Positions 1 through 8,248 of a stretch of DNA of 64,000 bases are shown piece after piece. The stretch covers positions 1-64,000 of the forward strand of contig NZ_FNYY01000023.1 in the NCBI RefSeq assembly GCF_900109145.1, read 5' to 3'. This DNA comes from Marinovum algicola (GTDB lineage: Bacteria > Pseudomonadota > Alphaproteobacteria > Rhodobacterales > Rhodobacteraceae). The translations under genes were made by a program, and so were the position numbers. Below the pieces are notes generated by a model. The model was not told the DNA's origin and made no database searches. It saw nothing but the letters and a program-made list of their open reading frames with translations. The stretch's first letter is position 1; each line of letters starts with the position of its first letter.

Positions 1-249
1 TCGCCCTCGGCCACGACCGGCGTGATCGGCAACATCCAGGCGATCACCGCCGTGGTGATCGGCGGCATCTCGCTCTTTGGCGGGCGCGGCTCGATCCTCG
101 GCGCGTTCTTCGGGGCGCTGATCGTCGGGGTCTTCGAACTGGGGCTCCGGATGGCCGGCGCCAACCCGCAATGGACCTTCCTGCTCATCGGTGCGCTGAT
201 CATCGCCGCCGTGGCCGTGGACCAGTGGATCAGAAAGGTGACAGCATAA
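1..249 (+). CDS. frcC: Sugar ABC transporter permease, C-terminal part (FrcC/RbsC-like)
   Basis: Only the last 82 residues are in the window; the start lies upstream. The fragment reads as the end of a ribose/fructose-class (BPD_transp_2) inner-membrane permease. It contains the family signature AITAVVIGGISLFGGRGS, then one hydrophobic span (about FGALIVGVFELGL), a short loop, and a last span (LLIGALIIAAVAV) ending in a short basic tail. The frame ends TAA at 247-249, and the ATPase gene overlaps it. With the ATPase and FrcK-like kinase behind it, the order matches the rhizobial fructose transporter frcB-frcC-frcA-frcK. Fructose as substrate is inferred from that synteny; ribose, xylose or mannose are possible. 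Confidence 0.85.
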   Translation, partial: SPSATTGVIGNIQAITAVVIGGISLFGGRGSILGAFFGALIVGVFELGLRMAGANPQWTFLLIGALIIAAVAVDQWIRKVTA

Positions 250-1025
250 CCCAACCCATACTCAAAGGACGCAACCTCACCAAACGCTACGGCAAGGTGA
301 CGGCACTCGATCATTGTGACTTCGACCTCTATCCGGGCGAGATCCTCGCCGTGATCGGCGACAACGGCGCCGGCAAATCGACGCTGATCAAGGCGGTCTC
401 GGGCGCAGTGATCCCCGACGAGGGCACGGTGGAGCTGGACGGCAAGCCGGTCAACTTCCACTCGCCGATCGACGCCCGCAACGCCGGGATCGAGACCGTG
501 TACCAGACGCTGGCCATGTCGCCCGCCCTGTCGATCGCTGACAACATGTTCATGGGCCGCGAGATCGTGCGCAAGGACTTCATGGGCAAGTGGTTCCGCA
601 AGCTCGACAAGAAGGAAATGGAGCGGTTCGCCCGCGAGAAGCTGTCGGAGCTGGGCCTGATGACGATCCAGAACATCAACCAGGCGGTCGAGACGCTCTC
701 GGGCGGCCAGCGTCAGGGGGTGGCGGTGGCCCGCGCTGCGGCCTTCGGATCGAAGGTCATCATCCTCGACGAGCCGACGGCGGCGCTCGGCGTCAAGGAG
801 AGCCGCAAGGTGCTGGAGCTGATCCAGGACGTGAAGTCGCGCGGCATCCCGATCATCCTGATCAGCCACAACATGCCGCATGTCTTCGAGGTCGCCGACC
901 GGATCCACGTCCACCGGCTGGGCAAGCGGCTCTGCGTGATCAACCCCAAGGATCACAGCATGTCCGACGCGGTCGCCTACATGACCGGCGCCAAGGTGCC
1001 GGAGCGTGCAGATGAGTTCGCCTGA
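225..1025 (+). CDS. frcA: Sugar ABC transporter ATP-binding protein (FrcA-like, single NBD)
   Basis: This is the ATPase energising the upstream permease. The recognisable domain starts at PILKGRNLTKRYG (about 255) and is about 255 residues long, so it is a single-NBD FrcA-type protein rather than a double RbsA. Walker A is GDNGAGKST, the signature is LSGGQRQ, Walker B is VIILDEP, and the H-loop is LISHN. The start is uncertain. No ATG lies near the domain edge; the options are GTG at 225 (used here), ATG at 171 deep inside frcC, or a non-standard ATA at 246. The ATA overlaps the frcC stop as ATAA and sits 5 nt after a good AAAGGTG ribosome-binding site (234-240). The gene ends inside the next gene. 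Confidence 0.85.
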   Translation: MDQKGDSITQPILKGRNLTKRYGKVTALDHCDFDLYPGEILAVIGDNGAGKSTLIKAVSGAVIPDEGTVELDGKPVNFHSPIDARNAGIETVYQTLAMSPALSIADNMFMGREIVRKDFMGKWFRKLDKKEMERFAREKLSELGLMTIQNINQAVETLSGGQRQGVAVARAAAFGSKVIILDEPTAALGVKESRKVLELIQDVKSRGIPIILISHNMPHVFEVADRIHVHRLGKRLCVINPKDHSMSDAVAYMTGAKVPERADEFA

Positions 1026-1668
1026 CGCGTTCGCCCCCGGCAATGTGGTCGATCTTGCGCGGCGCATTGCCGGATTGCCGCGGACGGGGAACCGCTGGCT
1101 GGTGGCCGTCGCCGGGGCGCCGGCAGGCGGAAAGTCCCTGCTGGCCGGAATGATTACGGCCGCAGTAAAAGCGGCGGGCCGCCCCGCCCGCGCCATCCCG
1201 ATGGACGGGTTTCACCTCGACAATGGCCTGCTTGAGACACGCGGGCTTGTGGCGCGCAAGGGTGCGCCCGAGACCTTCGACGCGCAGGGCTTCATTCACA
1301 TGATGCACCGGTTGAAGCAAGGCGGCGAGGTCGTCTATCCGCTGTTCGACCGCAGCCGTGACCTCGCCGTCGCGGGAACGGCCTCGATCGAGGCGGAGTG
1401 CGACGTGGCGATTGTCGAGGGCAACTACCTGCTCTTCGGCGAAGACCCTTGGCAATCGCTAAAGCCGCTCTGGGACCTGTCGGTCTGGCTCGACACGCCC
1501 GAGGAGGTGTTGCGGGGCCGTCTCTTGCAGCGCTGGCTCGACCATGGGCACACACCCGACGAGGCCCTGGCGCGCGCCGAACGCAACGATCTGCCGAACG
1601 CGCGCCGCATTCTCGCCGGCCGCCTGGAGGCGGATGTGACGTTTGCCGCAGACGACATCCGGGTCTGA
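1012..1668 (+). CDS. frcK: FrcK-like P-loop kinase (fructose transport system kinase)
   Basis: About 218 residues of the PanK/uridine-kinase-like P-loop family. The P-loop is GAPAGGKS near residue 32; a MDGFHLDN motif follows at about 63, then VEGNYLLF, where Asp/His and Glu are expected to bind the phosphate acceptor. The third frc gene pair member frcK of rhizobia has the same size and place, and its substrate is not firmly known in general. ATG 1012 is preferred over GTG 1006 because GGAG at 1001-1004 sits 7 nt upstream. It overlaps frcA by 14 nt, so translation is probably coupled. The tal gene follows after 38 nt, suggesting one transcript. Confidence 0.75.
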   Translation: MSSPDAFAPGNVVDLARRIAGLPRTGNRWLVAVAGAPAGGKSLLAGMITAAVKAAGRPARAIPMDGFHLDNGLLETRGLVARKGAPETFDAQGFIHMMHRLKQGGEVVYPLFDRSRDLAVAGTASIEAECDVAIVEGNYLLFGEDPWQSLKPLWDLSVWLDTPEEVLRGRLLQRWLDHGHTPDEALARAERNDLPNARRILAGRLEADVTFAADDIRV

Positions 1669-1706
1669 CGTTCGAACACAGCACAACCGATCAAGGAGGA
1701 AGACCC

Positions 1707-2663
1707 ATGGCAAGCAGCCTGAGCCAATTGCGGGAGATGACCACCGTTGTCGCCGATACCGGAGACGTGAATGCGATCCGGGCGCTGAAACCCCACGACT
1801 GCACAACCAACCCCAGCCTGATCCTGAAAGCGTTGCAGATGCCAGCCTTCGAGGAGATGGTCGCCAAGGAGATCGAGGCCGGCAGGTCGGCCGGGAAGAC
1901 GCCGCTCGAGATCGCGGATACCCTGACTGTCGGGGTCGGCGTGGAACTGGCGCAACTGGTACCCGGCCGGGTTTCGACAGAGGTGGATGCGCGCCTGTCC
2001 TTCGACACCGAGGCCTCGCTTGCCAAGGCGCGGGCGCTGGTCGCGGCCTACGGCGAACGCGGGGTCGGTCGCGAGAAGATCTTCATCAAGCTGGCCTCCA
2101 CCTGGGAAGGCATCCGCGCCGCGGAAATCCTGCAAGACGAAGGCATAGACTGCAACCTTACGTTGCTCTTCTCGCTCGCGCAGGCTGCGGCCTGCGCCGA
2201 AGCCGGCGTGGCGCTGATCTCGCCCTTCGTCGGCCGGATCACCGACTGGTACACCGCCAAGGAGGGCCGCAGCTTCGACGCCGAGGAGGACCCCGGCGTG
2301 CGCTCGGTGCGCGAGATCTACGATTACTACAAGTCGAACGGGATCGAGACCATCGTGATGGGCGCCTCGTTCCGCAATACCGGCCAGGTCAAGGCGCTGG
2401 CGGGCTGCGACCGTCTGACGATCTCGCCCAATCTGCTCGAGGAACTCGACGCCGAGGAGGCCGGGGTGCGGCGGGTGATGACGCCCGAGAGTGCATCAGG
2501 CATGGCGCGGATCTCGCTGGACGAGTCGGATTTTCGCTGGCGGCTGAACGCCAATGCCATGGCCTCCGAGAAGCTGGCCGAAGGCATCCGTAATTTCGAC
2601 GCCGACCATCAGAAGCTTCTGCAAGGCATCGAGCAAAAGCTGACGCAGTCGTCCGCCGCCTGA
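1707..2663 (+). CDS. tal: Transaldolase (TalB type)
   Basis: Non-oxidative pentose phosphate enzyme moving a dihydroxyacetone unit between sedoheptulose-7-phosphate and glyceraldehyde-3-phosphate. The 318 residues match the E. coli TalB size. Visible motifs are THE-type CTTNPSLILKA near residue 33, the Schiff-base lysine in IKLASTWEGI near 131, and GASFRN near 228. The start is ATG 1707 after AAGGAGGAAG, a near-perfect ribosome-binding site; the open frame runs further upstream but that part is the frcK shadow. A hairpin separates it from tkt. Its placement behind a sugar importer and beside the pentose locus suggests it handles fructose- and pentose-derived phosphates. Confidence 0.95.
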   Translation: MASSLSQLREMTTVVADTGDVNAIRALKPHDCTTNPSLILKALQMPAFEEMVAKEIEAGRSAGKTPLEIADTLTVGVGVELAQLVPGRVSTEVDARLSFDTEASLAKARALVAAYGERGVGREKIFIKLASTWEGIRAAEILQDEGIDCNLTLLFSLAQAAACAEAGVALISPFVGRITDWYTAKEGRSFDAEEDPGVRSVREIYDYYKSNGIETIVMGASFRNTGQVKALAGCDRLTISPNLLEELDAEEAGVRRVMTPESASGMARISLDESDFRWRLNANAMASEKLAEGIRNFDADHQKLLQGIEQKLTQSSAA

Positions 2664-2670
2664 TCAATCG

Positions 2671-2698
2671 GAAGGCCGGGGATATTCATCCCGGCCTC
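2671..2698 (+). terminator. GC hairpin between tal and tkt
   Basis: A stem of GGCCGGGGAT against ATCCCGGCC with a short ATTC loop lies just after the tal stop. No U-run follows, so it may be an attenuator or processing site rather than a full terminator; tkt begins about 60 nt later on the same strand. Confidence 0.4.
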
Positions 2699-2756
2699 CA
2701 CTCCCCTCATCAAAGCGCGTTCGCGCCTCATTGCCGAACTTGGAAGGAACGCAGTC

Positions 2757-4823
2757 ATGAGCAATTCCGACGATCTCGATCAACTGTCGATCAACACGCT
2801 GAGAACTCTGACGATCGACGCGGTTCAGGCCGCCAATTCCGGCCATCCGGGCGCGCCCATGGGGCTTGCGCCGGTGGCCTACACCCTCTGGCAGCGCTTT
2901 CTGCGCTTTGATCCCGACAGACCGATCTGGCCGAACCGAGACCGCTTCGTGCTTTCGGTCGGCCATGCCTCGATGCTGCTCTATTCGTTGTTGCACGTTA
3001 CGGGCGTCAAGGCGGTCAATCCCGATTACGAAACCCAGGGCGAACCGGCGGTGCCGCTCGATGCGATCCGGAATTTCCGCCAGATGGGCAGCGCGTGCCC
3101 GGGCCATCCGGAATATCGCTGGACCACCGGCGTCGAGGCCACGACCGGCCCGCTCGGCCAGGGCGTCGCCACCACAGTGGGTATGGCGATCGCGCAGCGG
3201 TGGCTTGCGGCGACCTACAACCGGCCGGGTTTCGAGCTTTTCGATTACGATGTCTACGCGCTGGCCGGCGACGGCTGCATGATGGAGGGAATTTCCGGCG
3301 AGGCGGCCTCGCTTGCCGGGCACCTCAAGCTGTCCAACCTTTGCTGGATCTACGACGACAACAAGATCACCATCGAGGGGTCGACCGACCTGGCCTTCAG
3401 CGAGGATGTGGGCAAGCGGTTCGAAGCCTATGGCTGGAACGTGCTCCGGGTCGCGGATGCCAACGATCTCGATGCGCTGGATCAGGCCTTTCGGAGTTTC
3501 AGGGCGGCAGAGGACCGACCGACGCTGATCATCGTGCGCAGCCATATCGGTTATGGATCCCCCAACAAGCAGGGCACCTACGGCGCGCATGGCAGTCCGC
3601 TGGGCGACGATGAAATCCGCCTGACCAAGCGGAATTACGGCTGGCCCGAGGACGCGAAATTCGAGGTGCCGGACGAAGTGATCGCACATTTCCGCGACGG
3701 GCTTGGAAAGCGGGGCGATGAAGCGTCCAGCGCCTGGAACGCGCTGTTTTCCGAGTACCAAGACACATATCCGGACCTCGCGCATCAGCTGAACTGCACG
3801 CAACGGCGCGTGCTGCCGGACGGCTGGGACCAGAGCCTGCCCAGCTTTCCGGCGGATGACAAGGGGCTGGCAGGCCGGGTCGCCTCGGGCAAGGTGCTAA
3901 ACGCCATTGCCGAACAGGTGCCCTGGCTGATCGGCGGCGCGGCCGACCTTGCGCCGTCGACGAATACAAGGCTGACCTTCGACGGCGCCGGCGACTTCAG
4001 CGCCGAGGACCATGCCGGCCGCAACTTCCACTTTGGCGTCCGCGAACACGCGATGAGCGCCGTCCTGAACGGCATGTCGCTGTCCAAGGTCCGGCCCTAT
4101 GGCTCTGGCTTCCTGATCTTCAGCGACTACGCGCGCCCGGCCATCCGGCTGAGTGCATTGATGGAGATCCCGACGATCCACATCTTCACCCATGATTCCA
4201 TCGGCGTCGGCGAGGACGGCCCGACCCACCAGCCGGTGGAACACCTTGCCTCGCTCCGGGCGATCCCGGGGCTTGTGGTTCTGCGGCCCGCCGATGCCAA
4301 CGAAGTGGTCGAGGCCTGGCGCGTCATCATGCATCTGCGCCATGAGCCGGCGGTGCTGATCCTCAGCCGCCAGAACCTGCCCACTCTGGACCGCTCTCGC
4401 TATGCCCCGGCGGCCGGCGTCGCCCGCGGCGCCTATGTGCTGGCCGATGCCGTCGACGGCAAGCCGGACGTCCTGCTACTGGCCACGGGCAGCGAAGTGT
4501 CGCTGTGCATCGCGGCCTACGAGGAGCTGAAGGCTGCGGGTATCGCCGCGCGCGTCGTCAGCATGCCGTCCTGGGAGTTGTTCGAGCAGCAGGAGCGGGC
4601 CTACAAGGACGCCGTCCTGCCGCCGGACGTGACCGCCCGCGTGGCGGTTGAGAAGGCGTCGATCCTGGGCTGGACCAGGTATACCGGACTGCGCGGCCAG
4701 ATCATCGGCATGCGCACTTTCGGAGCCTCAGCGCCGCTCGCGGAACTCCAGCGTCAATATGGCTTCACGCCGGGCAACATCGTGGCCGCAGCCAAGGAGC
4801 AGGTGGCTAACGCAAGGACATGA
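2757..4823 (+). CDS. tkt: Transketolase
   Basis: Thiamine-diphosphate enzyme moving two-carbon units from ketose to aldose phosphates, including xylulose-5-phosphate. The 688 residues are slightly longer than the usual ~660. Seen in order: substrate His in NSGHPGAPMG (about 24-33); GPLGQG; the ThDP motif GDGCMMEG through to the Asn of YDDNK; the pyrimidine-domain motifs FHFGVREHAM and THDSIGVGEDGPTHQP; and the C-terminal domain with GSEVSL. GGAAGG lies close upstream of the ATG (2757). It is the sink for xylulose-5-phosphate made by the XylA/XylB genes of this window and pairs with tal. A second chromosomal copy cannot be ruled out. Confidence 0.97.
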   Translation: MSNSDDLDQLSINTLRTLTIDAVQAANSGHPGAPMGLAPVAYTLWQRFLRFDPDRPIWPNRDRFVLSVGHASMLLYSLLHVTGVKAVNPDYETQGEPAVPLDAIRNFRQMGSACPGHPEYRWTTGVEATTGPLGQGVATTVGMAIAQRWLAATYNRPGFELFDYDVYALAGDGCMMEGISGEAASLAGHLKLSNLCWIYDDNKITIEGSTDLAFSEDVGKRFEAYGWNVLRVADANDLDALDQAFRSFRAAEDRPTLIIVRSHIGYGSPNKQGTYGAHGSPLGDDEIRLTKRNYGWPEDAKFEVPDEVIAHFRDGLGKRGDEASSAWNALFSEYQDTYPDLAHQLNCTQRRVLPDGWDQSLPSFPADDKGLAGRVASGKVLNAIAEQVPWLIGGAADLAPSTNTRLTFDGAGDFSAEDHAGRNFHFGVREHAMSAVLNGMSLSKVRPYGSGFLIFSDYARPAIRLSALMEIPTIHIFTHDSIGVGEDGPTHQPVEHLASLRAIPGLVVLRPADANEVVEAWRVIMHLRHEPAVLILSRQNLPTLDRSRYAPAAGVARGAYVLADAVDGKPDVLLLATGSEVSLCIAAYEELKAAGIAARVVSMPSWELFEQQERAYKDAVLPPDVTARVAVEKASILGWTRYTGLRGQIIGMRTFGASAPLAELQRQYGFTPGNIVAAAKEQVANART

Positions 4824-4828
4824 TTTCC

Positions 4829-4862
4829 CCTGGGGGCGCCTTGGATTTCAGGCGCCCCCGGG
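4829..4862. terminator. Stem-loop between convergent tkt and the dehydratase gene
   Basis: A 12-bp stem, with GGGGGCGCC (4832-4840) paired to GGCGCCCCC (4851-4859) and extended outward, has a 10-nt loop. It lies six bases after the tkt stop and 80 bases from the end of the convergent dehydratase gene, so it probably ends transcription from tkt and perhaps from both sides. The U-run is weak. The rest of the 4824-4944 gap shows no gene. Confidence 0.6.
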
Positions 4863-4944
4863 TTCAGGTGGATGGCGGGAGCACACTTTTGCGGTGTAGT
4901 TCCTCGGGGGATGACTCGATCCAGAACCACCTTTGGAAAAGCGT

Positions 4945-6714
4945 TCAGTGATTGTGCCGCGGAAGGCGGTTCTTGGTCGCGCGAAACGATGGCGCCCCTT
5001 TGAGAATTCCGCCGTATTCGAGCTGCGTGACATTTTCGCGGTATAACCGCTCCCAAGGCGTATTCGCCTCGGGAACTTCAACGCCGCCTGCACTGCGCTG
5101 GCGCAGTTCCTCGTCGTCAACAACGGCATTGCAGGTGCCATTCTTGATATCAATTCGGATTGTATCACCGGTTCTCAGCAACGATAGGCCGCCGCCCGCG
5201 ACACTCTCTGGCGAGGCGTTCAGGATGGACGGGCTATCAGCCGTGCCGGATTGGCGGCCATCGCCAAGCGTGGGCAGGCTGGTAATTCCCGATTTCAACA
5301 AATGATCCGGCGGCTGCATGTTGACCACTTCTGCCGAACCCGGCCATCCAATGGGGCCCGCCCCCCTGATCACAAGAATACAGTGGGCATCGATATTGAG
5401 GGCCGGATCGTTGATCCGCGTGAGATAGTCGTCTGAGCTTTCAAAGACGATCGCGCGGGCTTCAAACACGCCGGGCCTCTCAGGGTCGGACAGGTAACGT
5501 TCGGAAAACTCGTCTGAAATGACGCTCGTCTTCATAATGGCGAAATCAAAAAGATTGCCGCTCAAAACAAGAAAGCCGGCGCGGTCTTTCAACGGTTGCG
5601 AGTAAGAACGAATGACATCGCCGTCAGGGGCGGCGGCCCGCGCCAGTTGGATCGAGATTTTCTCGCCGGAGACGGTCAGGCATTCCCCGTTTAGCCTTTT
5701 GTTGTCCAGCAGTTCGCGCATGATTGATGCCACCCCACCGGCACGATGAAAACTTTCCCCGAGATAGTCGCCGGAGGGCTGAACGTTGGCCAAGAGCGGT
5801 ATGTCATAGGCCGCCGACCAGTCTGCCGCCGTCAGGGACAGGCCTGCATGCAAGGCCATGGCGTTCAGATGGGGTTGTGCATTCGTGGATCCGCCAAGGG
5901 CAGCGCATGTGTTTACAGCGTTCAGAAATGCGGCTTTGGTCATGATATCGGACGGGCAGAGATCTGCGCGCACCATCTCGACGATCCGCATTCCCGTCCT
6001 GTACGCAATTTGGCCGCGCTCGCGGTAAGGCGCTGGGATCGTGGCGCATCCGGGCAAGGACATTCCCAGCGCTTCTGCCATTGCGTTCATCGTCAGGGCG
6101 GTGCCCATGGTGTTGCAATGTCCGGCCGACGGGGCCGAATCCAACGCTTCATCAAGGAATTCGTCACGGGTCATCTCGCCGGCAGCAAGTTTTCGCCGCG
6201 CCCGCCAGATGACGGTGCCGGACCCCACCCGTTCGCCGTTGTGCCACCCGTCCAACATCGGGCCGCCAGACAACACGATCGCAGGGATATCGACGGTCGA
6301 TGCCGCCATGAGCGCGGATGGCGTGGTCTTGTCACAGCCCGTCGTCAGAACAACCCCGTCCAGCGGATAGCCGTTCATAATTTCGACGAGACCCAGATAT
6401 GCCAGGTTCCGATCCAATGCCGCGGTCGGACGGCGGCAGTTTTCGAAGATTGGATGTGTCGGAAAGGCGATGGGGATACCTCCCGCATCGCGAATTCCGT
6501 CCCTGACGCGCGATTCATTGGCCAGATGCCCACGGTTGCAGGGGGCCAAATCGCTACCGCTCTGCGCAATCCCGATTATGGGACGACCTGATCGCAATTC
6601 GTCCGGCGTGATCCCGTAATTCATGAACCGTTCGAGGTAGAGAGCCGTCAGGTCGGCATGGTCGGGATTGTCGAACCAATCCTGTGAACGAAGGCGCGGT
6701 TTGGGCTGTGTCAT
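4945..6714 (-). CDS. Pentonate dehydratase, IlvD/Edd family (D-xylonate / L-arabinonate dehydratase)
   Basis: Predicted to remove water from a pentonate to give 2-keto-3-deoxy-pentonate, step three of the Weimberg or L-arabinose oxidation route. The 589 residues fit sugar-acid dehydratases better than IlvD. Three cysteines at 59 (DLAPCNRG), 127 (TTGCDKTTPS) and 200 (GHCNTMG) match the [2Fe-2S] ligands of the family. GDGRQSG near 484 holds the C-terminal active-site region. The start is ATG 6714, one base after the stop of the aldehyde dehydrogenase; the frame upstream of it is antisense shadow. The next two genes upstream catalyse the following two steps. Sequence alone cannot separate xylonate from arabinonate. 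Confidence 0.85.
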   Translation of the reverse strand: MTQPKPRLRSQDWFDNPDHADLTALYLERFMNYGITPDELRSGRPIIGIAQSGSDLAPCNRGHLANESRVRDGIRDAGGIPIAFPTHPIFENCRRPTAALDRNLAYLGLVEIMNGYPLDGVVLTTGCDKTTPSALMAASTVDIPAIVLSGGPMLDGWHNGERVGSGTVIWRARRKLAAGEMTRDEFLDEALDSAPSAGHCNTMGTALTMNAMAEALGMSLPGCATIPAPYRERGQIAYRTGMRIVEMVRADLCPSDIMTKAAFLNAVNTCAALGGSTNAQPHLNAMALHAGLSLTAADWSAAYDIPLLANVQPSGDYLGESFHRAGGVASIMRELLDNKRLNGECLTVSGEKISIQLARAAAPDGDVIRSYSQPLKDRAGFLVLSGNLFDFAIMKTSVISDEFSERYLSDPERPGVFEARAIVFESSDDYLTRINDPALNIDAHCILVIRGAGPIGWPGSAEVVNMQPPDHLLKSGITSLPTLGDGRQSGTADSPSILNASPESVAGGGLSLLRTGDTIRIDIKNGTCNAVVDDEELRQRSAGGVEVPEANTPWERLYRENVTQLEYGGILKGAPSFRATKNRLPRHNH

Positions 6715-6715
6715 G

Positions 6716-8236
6716 TCACGGATTGCCTGCGAAGTCGTCGACGAGCGAGTCAGGCAGGTTCTGATAGCAGACCGGACGGACAAAGCGGCGAATGGCCAGT
6801 GTTCCGACCGAAGTTGCCCCGAAATTCGTCGAAGCCGGGTAAGGGCCGCCATGCACCATCGTGTCAGATACTTCGACGCCGGTCGGAAATGCGTTGGCAA
6901 GGATGCGGCCTGCCTTGCGCTCGAGCGTCGGAATGAGCCTGCCGGCCTCTTCGCGGTCGTCGTTTTCCATTTGGAGCGTCAGCGTCAACTGACCATCGAG
7001 AGAAGCGGCAATCTTGTGCATCTGCCTGACGTCATCAGCCAGAACTACCAGGCCAAGGGGCCCAAAGACTTCGTGGTGCAGACTGGCATTTTCCAACCAG
7101 TCCTTTGCCGGGACCGACAGCAAGACCGGACGCGCCGTGCGCCCGTCACCCACCGAGCCGTCATGACCTGTGTGACGGGTGGTGGTGGCGTCGCTGTCAA
7201 ATTTTGCGGCGCCGGATTGATAGGCTTGCGCAATCCCATCGGTCAGCATCGTCTGCGGGGCAATTCCATCAAGGGCGGTGGCCGCTGCCGCAATAAACGT
7301 ATCTGCCTCTGGCCCGGCGACAACGATTGCGATCCCGGGTTTTGTGCAGAACTGGCCGACGCCCATTGTCAGGGAACCTGCCCACCCCTCCCCTATCGAT
7401 GCCGCACGTGCCGACAGGGCGGCGGGCAGAACGAACATCGGATTGACAGACCCGAGTTCGCCAAAAAACGGAATTGGGGTCGGGCGTTGGGCGCACAGGT
7501 CAAACAGCGCCCTGCCGCCTGCCAAAGACCCGGTAAATCCGACGGCGGCGATCAAAGGGTGCTGCACCAAAGCGGTGCCGACATCGCGGCTGCCACCCTG
7601 AACCAACGAGAAGACGCCGGCGTCTATCCCGTGCGTCTTGCGCGCAACGTCGATCGCCTGCGCGACGATTTCACTGGTTCCAGGATGACCTGAATGCCCC
7701 TTGACCACGACAGGACAACCGGCCGCCAAGGCGCTCGCGGTGTCACCGCCAGCCACACTGAAGGCCAGCGGGAAATTTGACGCACCAAAGACCGCGACAG
7801 GACCAATCGGGCGCTGGATCAGTTTGAGATCGGGGCGGGGCAAGGGGGCGCGATCCGGCAAGGCGGCATCGTGACGGCGATCAAGATAATCACCCGCTGT
7901 GATGTGATCGGCGAACAGACGCAATTGCCCGGTTGTGCGGCCACACTCGGCGATCAGACGTTGTTCGGGCAGCCCGGTTTCCTGAGATCCGATCTTTGCG
8001 ATCTCATCCACACGGCTATCAATTTCCTTCGCGATTTCGTTCAGAAAGGCGGCGCGATCTGCGCGGCTGGTCTTTCCATAGCTCGCAAAGGCAGCCTCGG
8101 CAGCTTCCACGGCTGCGTCAACAAGGTCGGGCGTGCCGACCGAGAATTCCCGAGGTTCGCCATGCGCCGGATCGGACCGGAACGTCCGCTCTCCGCCAAT
8201 CCAGCTTCCAGCTATCAGATGTTTTCCGACACTCAT
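6716..8236 (-). CDS. Alpha-ketoglutarate semialdehyde (2,5-dioxopentanoate) dehydrogenase
   Basis: Oxidises 2,5-dioxopentanoate to 2-oxoglutarate with NAD(P)+, the last step of the Weimberg route. It is a 506-residue aldehyde dehydrogenase with the KGSADH-III style GQFCTKPG motif: catalytic Cys297, general base Glu260 (ELGSVNP) and Asn154 (GASNFPLAF). Coenzyme preference is not certain. It lies in a tight operon: the FAH-fold gene ends 12 nt upstream and the dehydratase starts one base downstream. The same enzyme type also serves glucarate and hydroxyproline degradation, but the neighbours here point to pentonate. Confidence 0.88.
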   Translation of the reverse strand: MSVGKHLIAGSWIGGERTFRSDPAHGEPREFSVGTPDLVDAAVEAAEAAFASYGKTSRADRAAFLNEIAKEIDSRVDEIAKIGSQETGLPEQRLIAECGRTTGQLRLFADHITAGDYLDRRHDAALPDRAPLPRPDLKLIQRPIGPVAVFGASNFPLAFSVAGGDTASALAAGCPVVVKGHSGHPGTSEIVAQAIDVARKTHGIDAGVFSLVQGGSRDVGTALVQHPLIAAVGFTGSLAGGRALFDLCAQRPTPIPFFGELGSVNPMFVLPAALSARAASIGEGWAGSLTMGVGQFCTKPGIAIVVAGPEADTFIAAAATALDGIAPQTMLTDGIAQAYQSGAAKFDSDATTTRHTGHDGSVGDGRTARPVLLSVPAKDWLENASLHHEVFGPLGLVVLADDVRQMHKIAASLDGQLTLTLQMENDDREEAGRLIPTLERKAGRILANAFPTGVEVSDTMVHGGPYPASTNFGATSVGTLAIRRFVRPVCYQNLPDSLVDDFAGNP

Positions 8237-8248
8237 TATTTGTCCTTG

